This document shows positions 6,097 to 12,506 of a stretch of 19,929 nt of DNA, piece by piece (within the stretch, counting starts at the first letter, position 1; each line of letters begins with the position of its first letter). Below the pieces are notes generated by a model. That model was not told where the DNA came from, ran no database searches, and worked only from the letters and a program-made list of their open reading frames with translations. The stretch covers positions 1 through 19,929 of the forward strand of contig JAHHTX010000032.1 in the NCBI GenBank assembly GCA_020024255.1, given 5' to 3'. Source of the DNA: Anaerotignum sp. (lineage in GTDB: Bacteria > Bacillota > Clostridia > Lachnospirales > Anaerotignaceae). Position numbers and translations under genes: made by a program.

Positions 6097-8305
6097 ATTT
6101 GTTTTTAGAAATGCAAAGCGGTCGGTCAAAGATTACCTTGTTTACATCGTGACCCTGACCATCTGCGTTACTCTCTTTTATTCTTTTCTGTCCATCTCCA
6201 GCAGTTACTACAAGCCTGATATTGGTAGTGAGTATGACTTTACACTTCTCAGTGACGGAATGAAGATGGCAATCTGCGGTGTCACTTTGATCCTTCTGTT
6301 TCTGATACGCTTCGTCAATAACTATATGCTGTGTCGAAAACAGAAGGAATTTGCAATCCAAGCTGTTATGGGAATGGAACAGAAAACTATCGGGAGGCTT
6401 TTTTTTGCGGAAACCTTTGTGATGGGCATGATTTCGATTGCTATAGGAATTTTCTTCGGTGTGTTCTGTTCTCAGTTTATTACAGCGATGCTCCTAACTT
6501 CTTACGGGAAAAGCTATGAACTGTCATGGACTTTGTTCCCGGATACAGTCATGCTGACGGTTGCATTCTTTGTTTTCAGTTTTCTTGTGGTAGGTGCATT
6601 CAATACTCGCACGATTCGGCAAAAGAAAATCATAGATATGCTTGCGGCAGACCGAGAGAATGATCCTGCACTGAAAAAGAGCCGCTGGATTGGAATTGCG
6701 ACCATTTTATTTGAACTGTTCACTATATGGATGTGTGTGACAGGTGTTCAAAAGGTCTGGTTCTATTATGACAGCCGTTTTGCCATGTCGGTTAAAATCA
6801 TGTTCTGGGGCAATATTATTTTGCCCATAGTAACTTTGCTTTGGTCTGCGTTGTGGCTTATCCGGAAGAAAAAGTATGGCTTTCCTAAGTTCGTTTTTGG
6901 ATTGCTGATTTGTGCTGCCCTGAATGCTTGCATAGCAGGCAGTGTACCAGCCTTAAGCAATGAGTATTATCTTCCGCTAGGGACTGGTACGATCAACCAA
7001 TATCTGTTATTTATTTTGATTGATTTGATTTTTTTCATTTGCACATTGATTTATCTTGCTAGCAATTTTATCGTTGTATGGAAAGAAAAATCACCAGAGC
7101 ATAGATACAAAAACGAAAATCTATTCTTTTTGGGGCAGATCATATCAAAATTGAATACCACCAGTAAGACCATGACACTGGTCAGCATAACACTGGTGCT
7201 TGCCATTTCTATGTTTGTTGTGGCACCAATTCTGGTGGGTTGGGCTTCCGGCTATCTGGATGTACGGTCAATGTATGATGTGCAGATTTCTTCTCGCTAT
7301 AATAGTGTATACAATGAAGAAAATTTACCTCGTGACAATTATGAACTTGTGACGGATTTCCTTGATGAACACGGCATTAAGACTGACAATGACTGCACCT
7401 TTTCTCTTTACTTACCAAACAAAGATGATTTTCATAACCGAGAGAAATACGATTTTCCTGTTTTGGCAATTTCTTTAAGTGATTACAACGCCATCCGTGA
7501 AATGCTGGGATATGAACAGATTGCTTTATCAGAGAACGAGTTTACAACGCAATGGCAATCCATCGCAACAGATGAAGATCTGGACAGCTTTTTAAAAGAG
7601 CATAACCGAATTATGACAGATGCAGGGGAACTGACCCTTTCCGAACATTCCTTTTACGAGGAAGCCATGGGAGAAACGGTCTATAACTCTTATACTGATG
7701 TACTCTATATATTGCCAGACAGTGTTTGCGAAGATCTGCTCCCAGTAATCCGGAATCGCTATATCACGACAAGTGAAACGATTTCCTACAAAAATGCCAG
7801 AGCGTTAGAGCAAGTTTTTTCAGATGAGTATCCAGAGATGACAGAAGATGGTGTCAGCTATGCTATTCGCTTGAGCACCTTACAGATCAATAGTGCAAAA
7901 GCGACCAACTTTGTTTTACAGGCAGCCATGATTTACGGTGCCGTCGTACTGATGGTAATTTGCCTTACCATACTGTCCTTACAACAGCTCTTAGACGCTG
8001 GAAAATTCAAATATCGGTTTTCTGTATTGCGAAAACTGGGAGTGGAAGAACAACAGATTGAGAAACTCGTGCTAAAACAATTAGGTGTATGGTTCGGACT
8101 TCCAATCTTTGTGGCAATCTTTGTTTCTGCGATTTTGATCACTTACTTTATTCAAACTGTATCTGCGGAGATTTCAGCTTATATCGGGTTTGGAGCCTTA
8201 ATGTCGCAAATAGGCATGATTGTAGGTGCTTTGACGCTGCTGTTGGTTTGTTATTTCATTAGCACATGGATTCTGTTTAAGAAGTCTATAAGTCATAAAG
8301 TATAA
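6086..8305 (+). CDS. bceB: ABC transporter permease, BceB/FtsX family
   Basis: This membrane protein of 739 residues begins at ATG 6086, eight bases after GGAGGGGG. An upstream in-frame TTG at 6068 would lie before that site and is unlikely. The N-terminus (MYTKFVFRNAKRSVKDYLVY) is typical of BceB permeases. I count about ten membrane helices: near 17-38, 60-80, 107-137, 154-174, 201-222 and 236-258, two more up to about residue 350, one just before a large extracellular region, and three at the C-terminus. The extracellular region (about 390-610, from ASGYLDVRSMYD) sits between the FtsX halves, where this family recognises its peptide-antibiotic or lipid target. The gene is somewhat longer than I would expect of a classic BceB. 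It overlaps the ATPase stop by 11 bases. Specificity cannot be read from sequence. Confidence 0.88.
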   Translation: MYTKFVFRNAKRSVKDYLVYIVTLTICVTLFYSFLSISSSYYKPDIGSEYDFTLLSDGMKMAICGVTLILLFLIRFVNNYMLCRKQKEFAIQAVMGMEQKTIGRLFFAETFVMGMISIAIGIFFGVFCSQFITAMLLTSYGKSYELSWTLFPDTVMLTVAFFVFSFLVVGAFNTRTIRQKKIIDMLAADRENDPALKKSRWIGIATILFELFTIWMCVTGVQKVWFYYDSRFAMSVKIMFWGNIILPIVTLLWSALWLIRKKKYGFPKFVFGLLICAALNACIAGSVPALSNEYYLPLGTGTINQYLLFILIDLIFFICTLIYLASNFIVVWKEKSPEHRYKNENLFFLGQIISKLNTTSKTMTLVSITLVLAISMFVVAPILVGWASGYLDVRSMYDVQISSRYNSVYNEENLPRDNYELVTDFLDEHGIKTDNDCTFSLYLPNKDDFHNREKYDFPVLAISLSDYNAIREMLGYEQIALSENEFTTQWQSIATDEDLDSFLKEHNRIMTDAGELTLSEHSFYEEAMGETVYNSYTDVLYILPDSVCEDLLPVIRNRYITTSETISYKNARALEQVFSDEYPEMTEDGVSYAIRLSTLQINSAKATNFVLQAAMIYGAVVLMVICLTILSLQQLLDAGKFKYRFSVLRKLGVEEQQIEKLVLKQLGVWFGLPIFVAIFVSAILITYFIQTVSAEISAYIGFGALMSQIGMIVGALTLLLVCYFISTWILFKKSISHKV

Positions 8306-8372
8306 CTCTGCCGAACGATGGCAAAAGAAAAAAGCCGTTGTACAGCAGACATATTGACACACAATTAGGAAA

Positions 8373-8394
8373 CGGTGGCTTTTCAGAGCCACCG
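8373..8394 (+). terminator. Probable terminator after the transporter operon
   Basis: CGGTGGCT and AGCCACCG form a perfect 8-bp GC-rich stem with loop TTTCAG, about 70 bases after the permease stop. TTTTA follows after six bases, so the U-tract is weak. Confidence 0.45.
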
Positions 8395-8650
8395 TGCCTG
8401 TTTTACGATATCCCCATATTCACGAGTTACACCAGCAAAAAAAACTGTGACCTACATGTGGATAAATCTGCCCATGAATATGAACTATATATTGTAGCTG
8501 TGTGGTGTGATATTCAATACTGCGTTCGGCTGAATTGTGTCCAGCTGAGTGCTTTCTGTTTAATGGGTCGCTTCTCCGTTGGGTGCTGCTCTCTGCCATT
8601 TTCTCTATTTCAATTTGCACGTCAACCAATGAACTGAAATGGAGGTCAAT
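8395..8650. other. Non-coding stretch upstream of the sigma-like gene
   Basis: About 250 bases lie between the hairpin and the sigma-like gene. Open frames here are short on both strands and do not look like real proteins. A tiny frame (ATG-AAT-ATG-AAC-TAT-ATA-TTG-TAG from 8475) could be a leader peptide, but nothing else supports that. I see no convincing promoter. The only clear signal is the GGAGG RBS at 8641-8645. Confidence 0.35.
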
Positions 8651-9073
8651 ATGAAGGAAATCAATCTGCGGGAGCTGTATCCCAATATGTATAAAACTGA
8701 TACATATGTGGAAGTCTCTGACGATGTATTGGAGGTCATCAAAGTTCATGCGAGAGCCGAAGCTGTCCGTGAACGGAAAATGTACCGCTATAAAGCATAC
8801 TACTCTCTGGATCGTGATGATGGGATTGGGCATGATGACCTGTACCGTCCAGCAACACCAAAGGAGATTATTCTGGAGCAAACAATCCGGGAGAAGCCGT
8901 ATGCTGCCGTTATGGAGCTGCCAGAGAAACAAGCAAAAAGGCTGTATGCCCATTTCTATTTTAGTATGAGTAAGGCAGAAATAGCTCGGCAAGAAGGCGT
9001 AGCTGAGAATGCCGTCCAAAGTATTAACCGTGGCTTAAAGCATCTGGCTGATCATATGGAGGAATATAGATAG
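8651..9073 (+). CDS. Sigma-70-like (region 4) protein of conjugative elements
   Basis: This 140-residue protein has the size and layout of the small sigma-factor-like regulators carried by Tn916-like and related clostridial integrative elements. The N-terminal half is charged (ELYPNMYKTDTYVEVSDDVL; RAEAVRERKMYRYKAYYSLD). The C-terminal part (about 95-136) is a region-4-like helix-turn-helix, with LPEKQAKRLYAHFYFSMSKA followed by EIARQEGVAENAVQSINRGL. It probably activates element genes, but none of its usual targets (excision, integrase or conjugation genes) remain nearby. ATG 8651 has GGAGG at 8641-8645. An in-frame ATG at 8639 lies upstream of that site and is unlikely. The gene is intact and followed by strong hairpins. 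Confidence 0.75.
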   Translation: MKEINLRELYPNMYKTDTYVEVSDDVLEVIKVHARAEAVRERKMYRYKAYYSLDRDDGIGHDDLYRPATPKEIILEQTIREKPYAAVMELPEKQAKRLYAHFYFSMSKAEIARQEGVAENAVQSINRGLKHLADHMEEYR

Positions 9074-9079
9074 GGATAA

Positions 9080-9114
9080 AACAAGGGCTACCGTGTTTCA
9101 CGGTAGCCCTTGTT
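9080..9114 (+). terminator. Perfect 16-bp hairpin after the sigma-like gene
   Basis: AACAAGGGCTACCGTG (9080-9095) and CACGGTAGCCCTTGTT (9099-9114) are exact inverted repeats around the 3-base loop TTT. It begins six bases after the stop codon. Few Ts follow, so it may act as an mRNA-stabilising end together with the next hairpin. Confidence 0.65.
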
Positions 9115-9123
9115 AGTTGATAG

Positions 9124-9166
9124 AAAAAGAGCCAATCGGTTTTGTGAAACCGGTTAGCTCTTTTTT
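9124..9166. terminator. Bidirectional intrinsic terminator between convergent genes
   Basis: A 14-bp stem (GAGCCAATCGGTTT at 9129-9142 with AAACCGGTTAGCTC at 9147-9160; one mismatch and one G-U pair) has loop TGTG. It is flanked by an A-run upstream and six Ts downstream. It can end transcription of the sigma-like gene on the plus strand and of the DUF4357 gene on the minus strand. Confidence 0.8.
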
Positions 9167-9168
9167 GT

Positions 9169-9702
9169 TTACAGTAAATTTTCTTCTTCAATAGATTTTA
9201 TAGACTTGTTATCTTCTGTTTTCCACTCTGTTCTCCCATTTGCGTTTCTGCCCATTACTACTGCTGCTGCCAATGTTGGACTTGTAAAGATATGATCTTT
9301 CACAAATTGAAATTCAGAATCAATGATTCCTTTTTCGATCAAAGATGTTCGCAGATACATGAGATTGGTAGACATGCTTGGGACAGTGGTTGAAGCAATA
9401 GTAGATCCTTTTAACACAGCGAACCCATCAGAAATAACGACTCCCTTGGCATCAGCTCCACGAGCAGCTTTTATATAAAAATATACCTGATTACTGGCAC
9501 GTTTCATAGAAGTATCTTCCAAAGAATCGAAAGTTTTATAGCCCAGTGTGTTAACAAGTAATTTTGTATTGCTAATGAACTCTTGTAGCATCGCCTCATC
9601 ATATTCTGAAATCGATGAACAGGTTGGAATGTTGCTATTAACAATGATAGATCTCCCAACCTCTTTGGCTAATGAATAGAATTTCAATTTATCTATCAGC
9701 AT
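9169..9702 (-). CDS. DUF4357-domain protein lacking the GIY-YIG nuclease half
   Basis: This protein of about 177 residues carries the DUF4357 domain in its C-terminal half (YIKAARGADAKGVVISDGFA, then VLKGSTIASTTVPS). Its N-terminal part (YSLAKEVGRSIIVNSNIPTC and FISNTKLLVNTLGYKTF) matches the linker that usually follows a GIY-YIG nuclease domain. In full-length relatives that nuclease domain precedes this linker by about 100 residues, and here it is absent. Upstream DNA encodes an unrelated regulator fragment, so the 5' end was probably lost by recombination. ATG 9702 has GGAG about 11 bases before it. The frame extends to TTG 9711, with a GGAG too close for good initiation. What remains could bind DNA or RNA but should not cut it. 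Expression is uncertain. Confidence 0.65.
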   Translation of the reverse strand: MLIDKLKFYSLAKEVGRSIIVNSNIPTCSSISEYDEAMLQEFISNTKLLVNTLGYKTFDSLEDTSMKRASNQVYFYIKAARGADAKGVVISDGFAVLKGSTIASTTVPSMSTNLMYLRTSLIEKGIIDSEFQFVKDHIFTSPTLAAAVVMGRNANGRTEWKTEDNKSIKSIEEENLL

Positions 9703-10021
9703 ATCACACAAAACTCCTTTGACATCACTTTCCCCCGTTTCTGGGTAGCGTCAAACTCTGGATAGTGATACCACCAGTTGTATAGTTTCCTTTGATAATC
9801 TCTCCGCTTTCCAGTTTGGCTGCCTGCTCCTGCCATGCAAAAAGCATACGGTGCAGTTCGGCGGAATCCTTGTTCTTGCGAACATTGATCCGCAGGACGA
9901 TCTCACCATCTGCTTCTCCAACCGTTAATCCGTAGATGTCCTCCAGAGAAAACAACATGTGCAGCAGTCCCGTGTAGGAGTCTATATCCGGTATGGAGAG
10001 TGCTTGAGGGGATACACCTAA
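9696..10021 (-). pseudogene. Frameshifted fragment of a mobile-element regulator-like protein
   Basis: After a stop at 10022-10024, the minus strand is open as LGVSPQALSIPDIDSYTGLL, then HMLFSLEDIYGLTVGEADGE and LHRMLFAWQEQAAKLESGEI. The natural continuation, KLYNWWYHYPEFDATQKRGK, is in another frame. One frameshift near 9790 therefore breaks the gene, and the original frame stops at 9725. The start resembles the end of an XRE-type helix-turn-helix (LGVSPQALS), and the rest resembles the C-terminal region of regulators found in clostridial integrative elements. I hold the family name loosely. The true N-terminus is missing; the only internal ATG is at 9958. It runs into the DUF4357 gene start on the same strand, which suggests a recombination joint there. 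Confidence 0.5.
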
Positions 10022-10041
10022 TCAGCCAGTGCAGAGGTAAG

Positions 10042-10212
10042 TTCTGCTTTAGGTATGGAAATCGGCATTTTTGGTGTAGAGAATATTATGTTGATATTGT
10101 AGGAAAGAATACAGCTAAAATAAGAGAGTATATCAATAATCAGTTAAAATAAGACTGGATAGCCGACCAAATAAATTTAAGTGAATATGTAGACCCGTTT
10201 ACGGGTGAATGA
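10042..10212 (+). pseudogene. tnpA: 3' remnant of an IS200/IS605-family tnpA transposase
   Basis: One plus-strand frame reads CFRYGNRHFWCREYYVDIVG, then KNTAKIREYINNQLK, a TAA at 10150-10152, and DWIADQINLSEYVDPFTGE before TGA at 10210. The YGNRxFWCRxYYVDxVGxNxxxIxxYIxxQ pattern, followed by an EY.DPF ending, is the C-terminal third of single-strand Y1 transposases (TnpA) of IS200/IS605 elements. The internal TAA most simply comes from GAA or CAA. The N-terminal two thirds, including the HUH motif, are missing. It is therefore inactive twice over. The right-end hairpins of the element follow at 10235-10305. Confidence 0.72.
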
Positions 10213-10234
10213 GTAAAAGAAAACAAATAAAATA

Positions 10235-10305
10235 GCCGCCAAGGGCGGCAGTTGATGGTAAAAGCCCTTATAGGGGCAGAGCAAACCACCCACTAAGCGG
10301 GTGGT
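10235..10305 (+). mobile_element. Right-end region of the dead IS200/IS605 element
   Basis: Three hairpins lie just after the transposase remnant: GCCGCC-AAG-GGCGGC (10235-10249), a short GCCC...GGGC hairpin near 10264-10276, and ACCACCC/GGGTGGT (10285-10291 and 10299-10305). IS200/IS605 elements end in such subterminal palindromes, which TnpA binds as single-stranded DNA. In the third hairpin the inner pair is A-C, where a perfect repeat would have G-C, which suggests decay. The left end is not present. Confidence 0.6.
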
Positions 10306-10312
10306 CTTGATT

Positions 10313-10467
10313 GCATTATAGTTTGGTATTATATACAGATTTACTTTATGATTCACATAAATAATGAATTTCAAAAGAAAACGGATTTGCATATTTCGTT
10401 GAAATTTTACTTTGGAAAAACAGATGTAAGATTCAGAATGTTAGTGCAAAAGGAGTAAATTCTGCTT
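10313..10467. other. AT-rich spacer between the IS remnant and the MFS gene
   Basis: No gene is seen. AATTTCAA and TTGAAATT flank about 25 bases near 10370-10410 and might form a weak terminator for the minus-strand MFS gene. A -35/-10-like pair at 10307-10335 faces the MFS gene in the antisense direction. Confidence 0.3.
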
Positions 10468-11736
10468 TCAGGCTATATCTTCCAGATGTTTTTTATGCTG
10501 TTTAGATGAATTTATGTATAAAGGAACGGCTGCCAACTGTGCGATCACGGAAACGGCGATCATGGCAGGAATACTTATATCATAAAGAATGCCCAGCAGC
10601 CAACTGCCTAAGAACCAAAATATACCAAAGGCAAATTCAAAAATACCGTATCCTGTGGCTCTGCTGCTTTTCGGAACCATTGTTGTTACAGATGCTTTCA
10701 AAATTGACTCTTGGGCACCCATTCCCACACCCCAAAGTGCAACGCCCAAAAGCACCATTGGAACAGAATGGATTGTAAAGATAAATACACTAAACGGTGC
10801 AGAAATAATCGTTGACCATACAAGTGCTTTCACCCCTTTTTTGTCATACAGCAATCCGAACAGCAAAGCTGAAACAGCATCAATGAGCATCGCTCCGGCA
10901 TATAACAAAGGGATTGTTCCGGTGTTTACAAGTGAACTGTTTTCAGCAAAACCACTGGCTAAATTTGTATATACACGGGAAATGTGCATGAGTATAAGAG
11001 AATAATCCATAAAACCAAATGCAAATAAACTGATTCCTGCAATATAAAGGATAAATTCCTTCTTTAGTTTAAATGGTACATATTCTTTTGGAGAAGGTTC
11101 AAAGTTTTCGGGGTTTGGAAATTTATGTTTGGTAAATAGTAATAAGATCAGTGTAATGGCACCTGGAATTGCTAACACAGCAAAACACATTGCATAAATC
11201 TGGAAGGTTGACCCTTCGGTTTTGAATAGCATAATCAGATATAATAGTACTGGTCCTAAAAAAGCTCCGATTTGGTCGAGTACTTCCTGAATACCAAAGC
11301 TTTTTCCGACTCCTTCCTGAGAGGCTGCGAATGACATAATCGTATCTTTTGCAGGTTTTTTTATGGCTTTTCCCATACGCTGTATAATCAATAATATACA
11401 TGCCCACAACCAACCGTACGCACCACCAACCAGTGCTAATGCTGGTACGGCAATGATATCCAAAACATATCCTATAATGGTTAGAGACCAGTATTTTTTT
11501 GTTTTGTCGGCTAGTTTGCCAAATACATAACGCATGGAGTATCCGATCAATTCTCCCAGACCTGAGATAAAACCAATCATTCCGGCTGATGCGCCCAAAA
11601 GCGTAAGATATGCCCCACGGATACTGGCTGCACCTTCATGAGTCATATCGGAAAAAAGGCTTACAATCCCAAACAACAAAATAAATCCCATTGCTTGGGA
11701 AATCCGTTTTTTACTGCATTTCATTGGCTGTTTCAC
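10468..11736 (-). CDS. Major facilitator superfamily transporter
   Basis: This membrane transporter of about 420 residues has about 12 hydrophobic helices throughout. The first reads SQAMGFILLFGIVSLFSDMT. After helix 2 comes the cytoplasmic signature YVFGKLADKTKKYW, a variant of the MFS loop 2-3 motif G-x-L-A-D-(K/R)-x-(K/R). A similar half-repeat, LFGLLYDKKGVKAL, lies in the second half. The substrate cannot be read. A drug or metabolite exporter is the natural guess because a MarR regulator gene overlaps it upstream. The frame begins with GTG 11736; ATG 11724 is an alternative start. GGAG at about 11738-11741 suits neither perfectly, and translation is probably coupled to marR. The C-terminal tail (SSKQHKKHLEDIA) is basic. 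No defects are visible. Confidence 0.85.
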   Translation of the reverse strand: MKQPMKCSKKRISQAMGFILLFGIVSLFSDMTHEGAASIRGAYLTLLGASAGMIGFISGLGELIGYSMRYVFGKLADKTKKYWSLTIIGYVLDIIAVPALALVGGAYGWLWACILLIIQRMGKAIKKPAKDTIMSFAASQEGVGKSFGIQEVLDQIGAFLGPVLLYLIMLFKTEGSTFQIYAMCFAVLAIPGAITLILLLFTKHKFPNPENFEPSPKEYVPFKLKKEFILYIAGISLFAFGFMDYSLILMHISRVYTNLASGFAENSSLVNTGTIPLLYAGAMLIDAVSALLFGLLYDKKGVKALVWSTIISAPFSVFIFTIHSVPMVLLGVALWGVGMGAQESILKASVTTMVPKSSRATGYGIFEFAFGIFWFLGSWLLGILYDISIPAMIAVSVIAQLAAVPLYINSSKQHKKHLEDIA

Positions 11737-12190
11737 ACTCCATCTGTTTTGTCATTTGGGGGAAGTTTGCTTTACTTTCCTCTTTGCATTTTAGAAATAA
11801 AATATTTAGCAGACGAGAAAACTCTTTTTGTTCTGGTTCGGTTAACTCGTCCATAAGCCATTCATAAAACATTGCTTCTATATGCGCCTTGGAAATTTTT
11901 AGCTGTTCGGCTTTTTCTGTAGGCACTAGAAGGTGGCTGCGGCTATCATCTGGATTTTCTCTTTTTTTCACATATCCTTTTGCCTCCAAGCTGGCGGTTT
12001 GACGTGCAACAGCACCTTTGTCAAATCCCAAAATTTTGCAGATATTCGCTTGTGTTATTCCGGGGTTATTTCGTATTACATGAATGACATCAAACTCGGA
12101 AGAGCCAATACCTTCTTTTCTTAAATTTCGAATAGTAAACCTGTTTACTTCACGGGCGATTTCCGTTATTTGTCTTTTTGTTCTATCCAT
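11711..12190 (-). CDS. MarR-family transcriptional regulator
   Basis: This 159-residue winged-helix protein probably represses its own operon and the overlapping MFS gene until a ligand binds. The DNA-binding region is about residues 28-95: SEFDVIHVIRNNPGITQANI, then the recognition helix LGFDKGAVARQTASLEAKGY and the wing VKKRENPDDSRSHLLVPTEKA, which has the family D-x-R hallmark. Helices at both ends would form the dimer interface. ATG 12190 has GTGAGG a few bases upstream. The coding end overlaps the MFS start by up to 26 bases. The promoter is at 12232-12259. The AT-rich 12200-12231 stretch between it and the start codon is the likely operator, although no clear palindrome stands out. Confidence 0.88.
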   Translation of the reverse strand: MDRTKRQITEIAREVNRFTIRNLRKEGIGSSEFDVIHVIRNNPGITQANICKILGFDKGAVARQTASLEAKGYVKKRENPDDSRSHLLVPTEKAEQLKISKAHIEAMFYEWLMDELTEPEQKEFSRLLNILFLKCKEESKANFPQMTKQMECETANEMQ

Positions 12191-12231
12191 AATATCCTCA
12201 CTTTTTTAATATACATTATCAATAAATCTTT

Positions 12232-12259
12232 ATTTTATCACATATACAGAATTTGTCAA
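12232..12259 (-). promoter_or_regulatory. Promoter of the marR-MFS operon
   Basis: On the minus strand a consensus -35 TTGACA (12259-12254) and a -10 TAAAAT (12237-12232) are separated by 16 bases. The start codon is about 40 bases downstream. Confidence 0.7.
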
Positions 12260-12364
12260 GAGTATAGTGATTATTTTGATTCTTTAGTAAGGTTGTAAAC
12301 AACACTGTTTTTGGGGAAAGTTTGACATCATTGCAAATCAAATATGGTAGAATGAGGCGTATAA

Positions 12365-12478
12365 TCAGAAAATTTGTGTTTCCTCCGTATTCGAAACAGC
12401 ATCTTCCATTGTTTTTCTGTCCATGCTACCTAGCTGCTGTGCTAGATTACTTGCAACCTGTAATAGCTGGTAGTGTGA
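12365..12478 (-). pseudogene. Short coding-like remnant between marR and the aldehyde dehydrogenase gene
   Basis: The 240-base gap here holds an open minus-strand stretch of 37 codons after a stop at 12479-12481. It reads SHYQLLQVASNLAQQLGSMD, then RKTMEDAVSNTEETQIF and TGA. Its composition looks like real protein, unlike the other frames. It has no suitable start or RBS, so it is probably the 3' end of a lost gene. I cannot name the family. Confidence is low because the stretch is short. Confidence 0.28.
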
Positions 12479-12506
12479 TTAAAGATAGCACTGAGCGATA
12501 AAAAAA

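Noticed and set aside
8475..8498. Leader peptide MNMNYIL upstream of the sigma-like gene
   Set aside because: The frame is tiny, has no clear RBS, and no alternative hairpins that would show attenuation were found.
8420..9019. Long minus-strand open frame of 199 codons opposite the sigma-like gene
   Set aside because: It lies antisense to a well-supported gene with a proper RBS, has a composition rich in Cys, His, Ile and Phe, and shows no recognisable domain. It is a shadow frame.
10235..10305. CRISPR-like or integron-like repeats
   Set aside because: The hairpins differ in sequence, are not regularly spaced and have no cas or integrase genes; they fit an IS200/IS605 right end.
12322..12353. 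Plus-strand promoter TTGACA...TAGAAT and a 49-codon frame after it
   Set aside because: The spacing is 20 bases, too long, and the small frame (MRRIIRKFVFPPYSKQ...) has no RBS or family resemblance.
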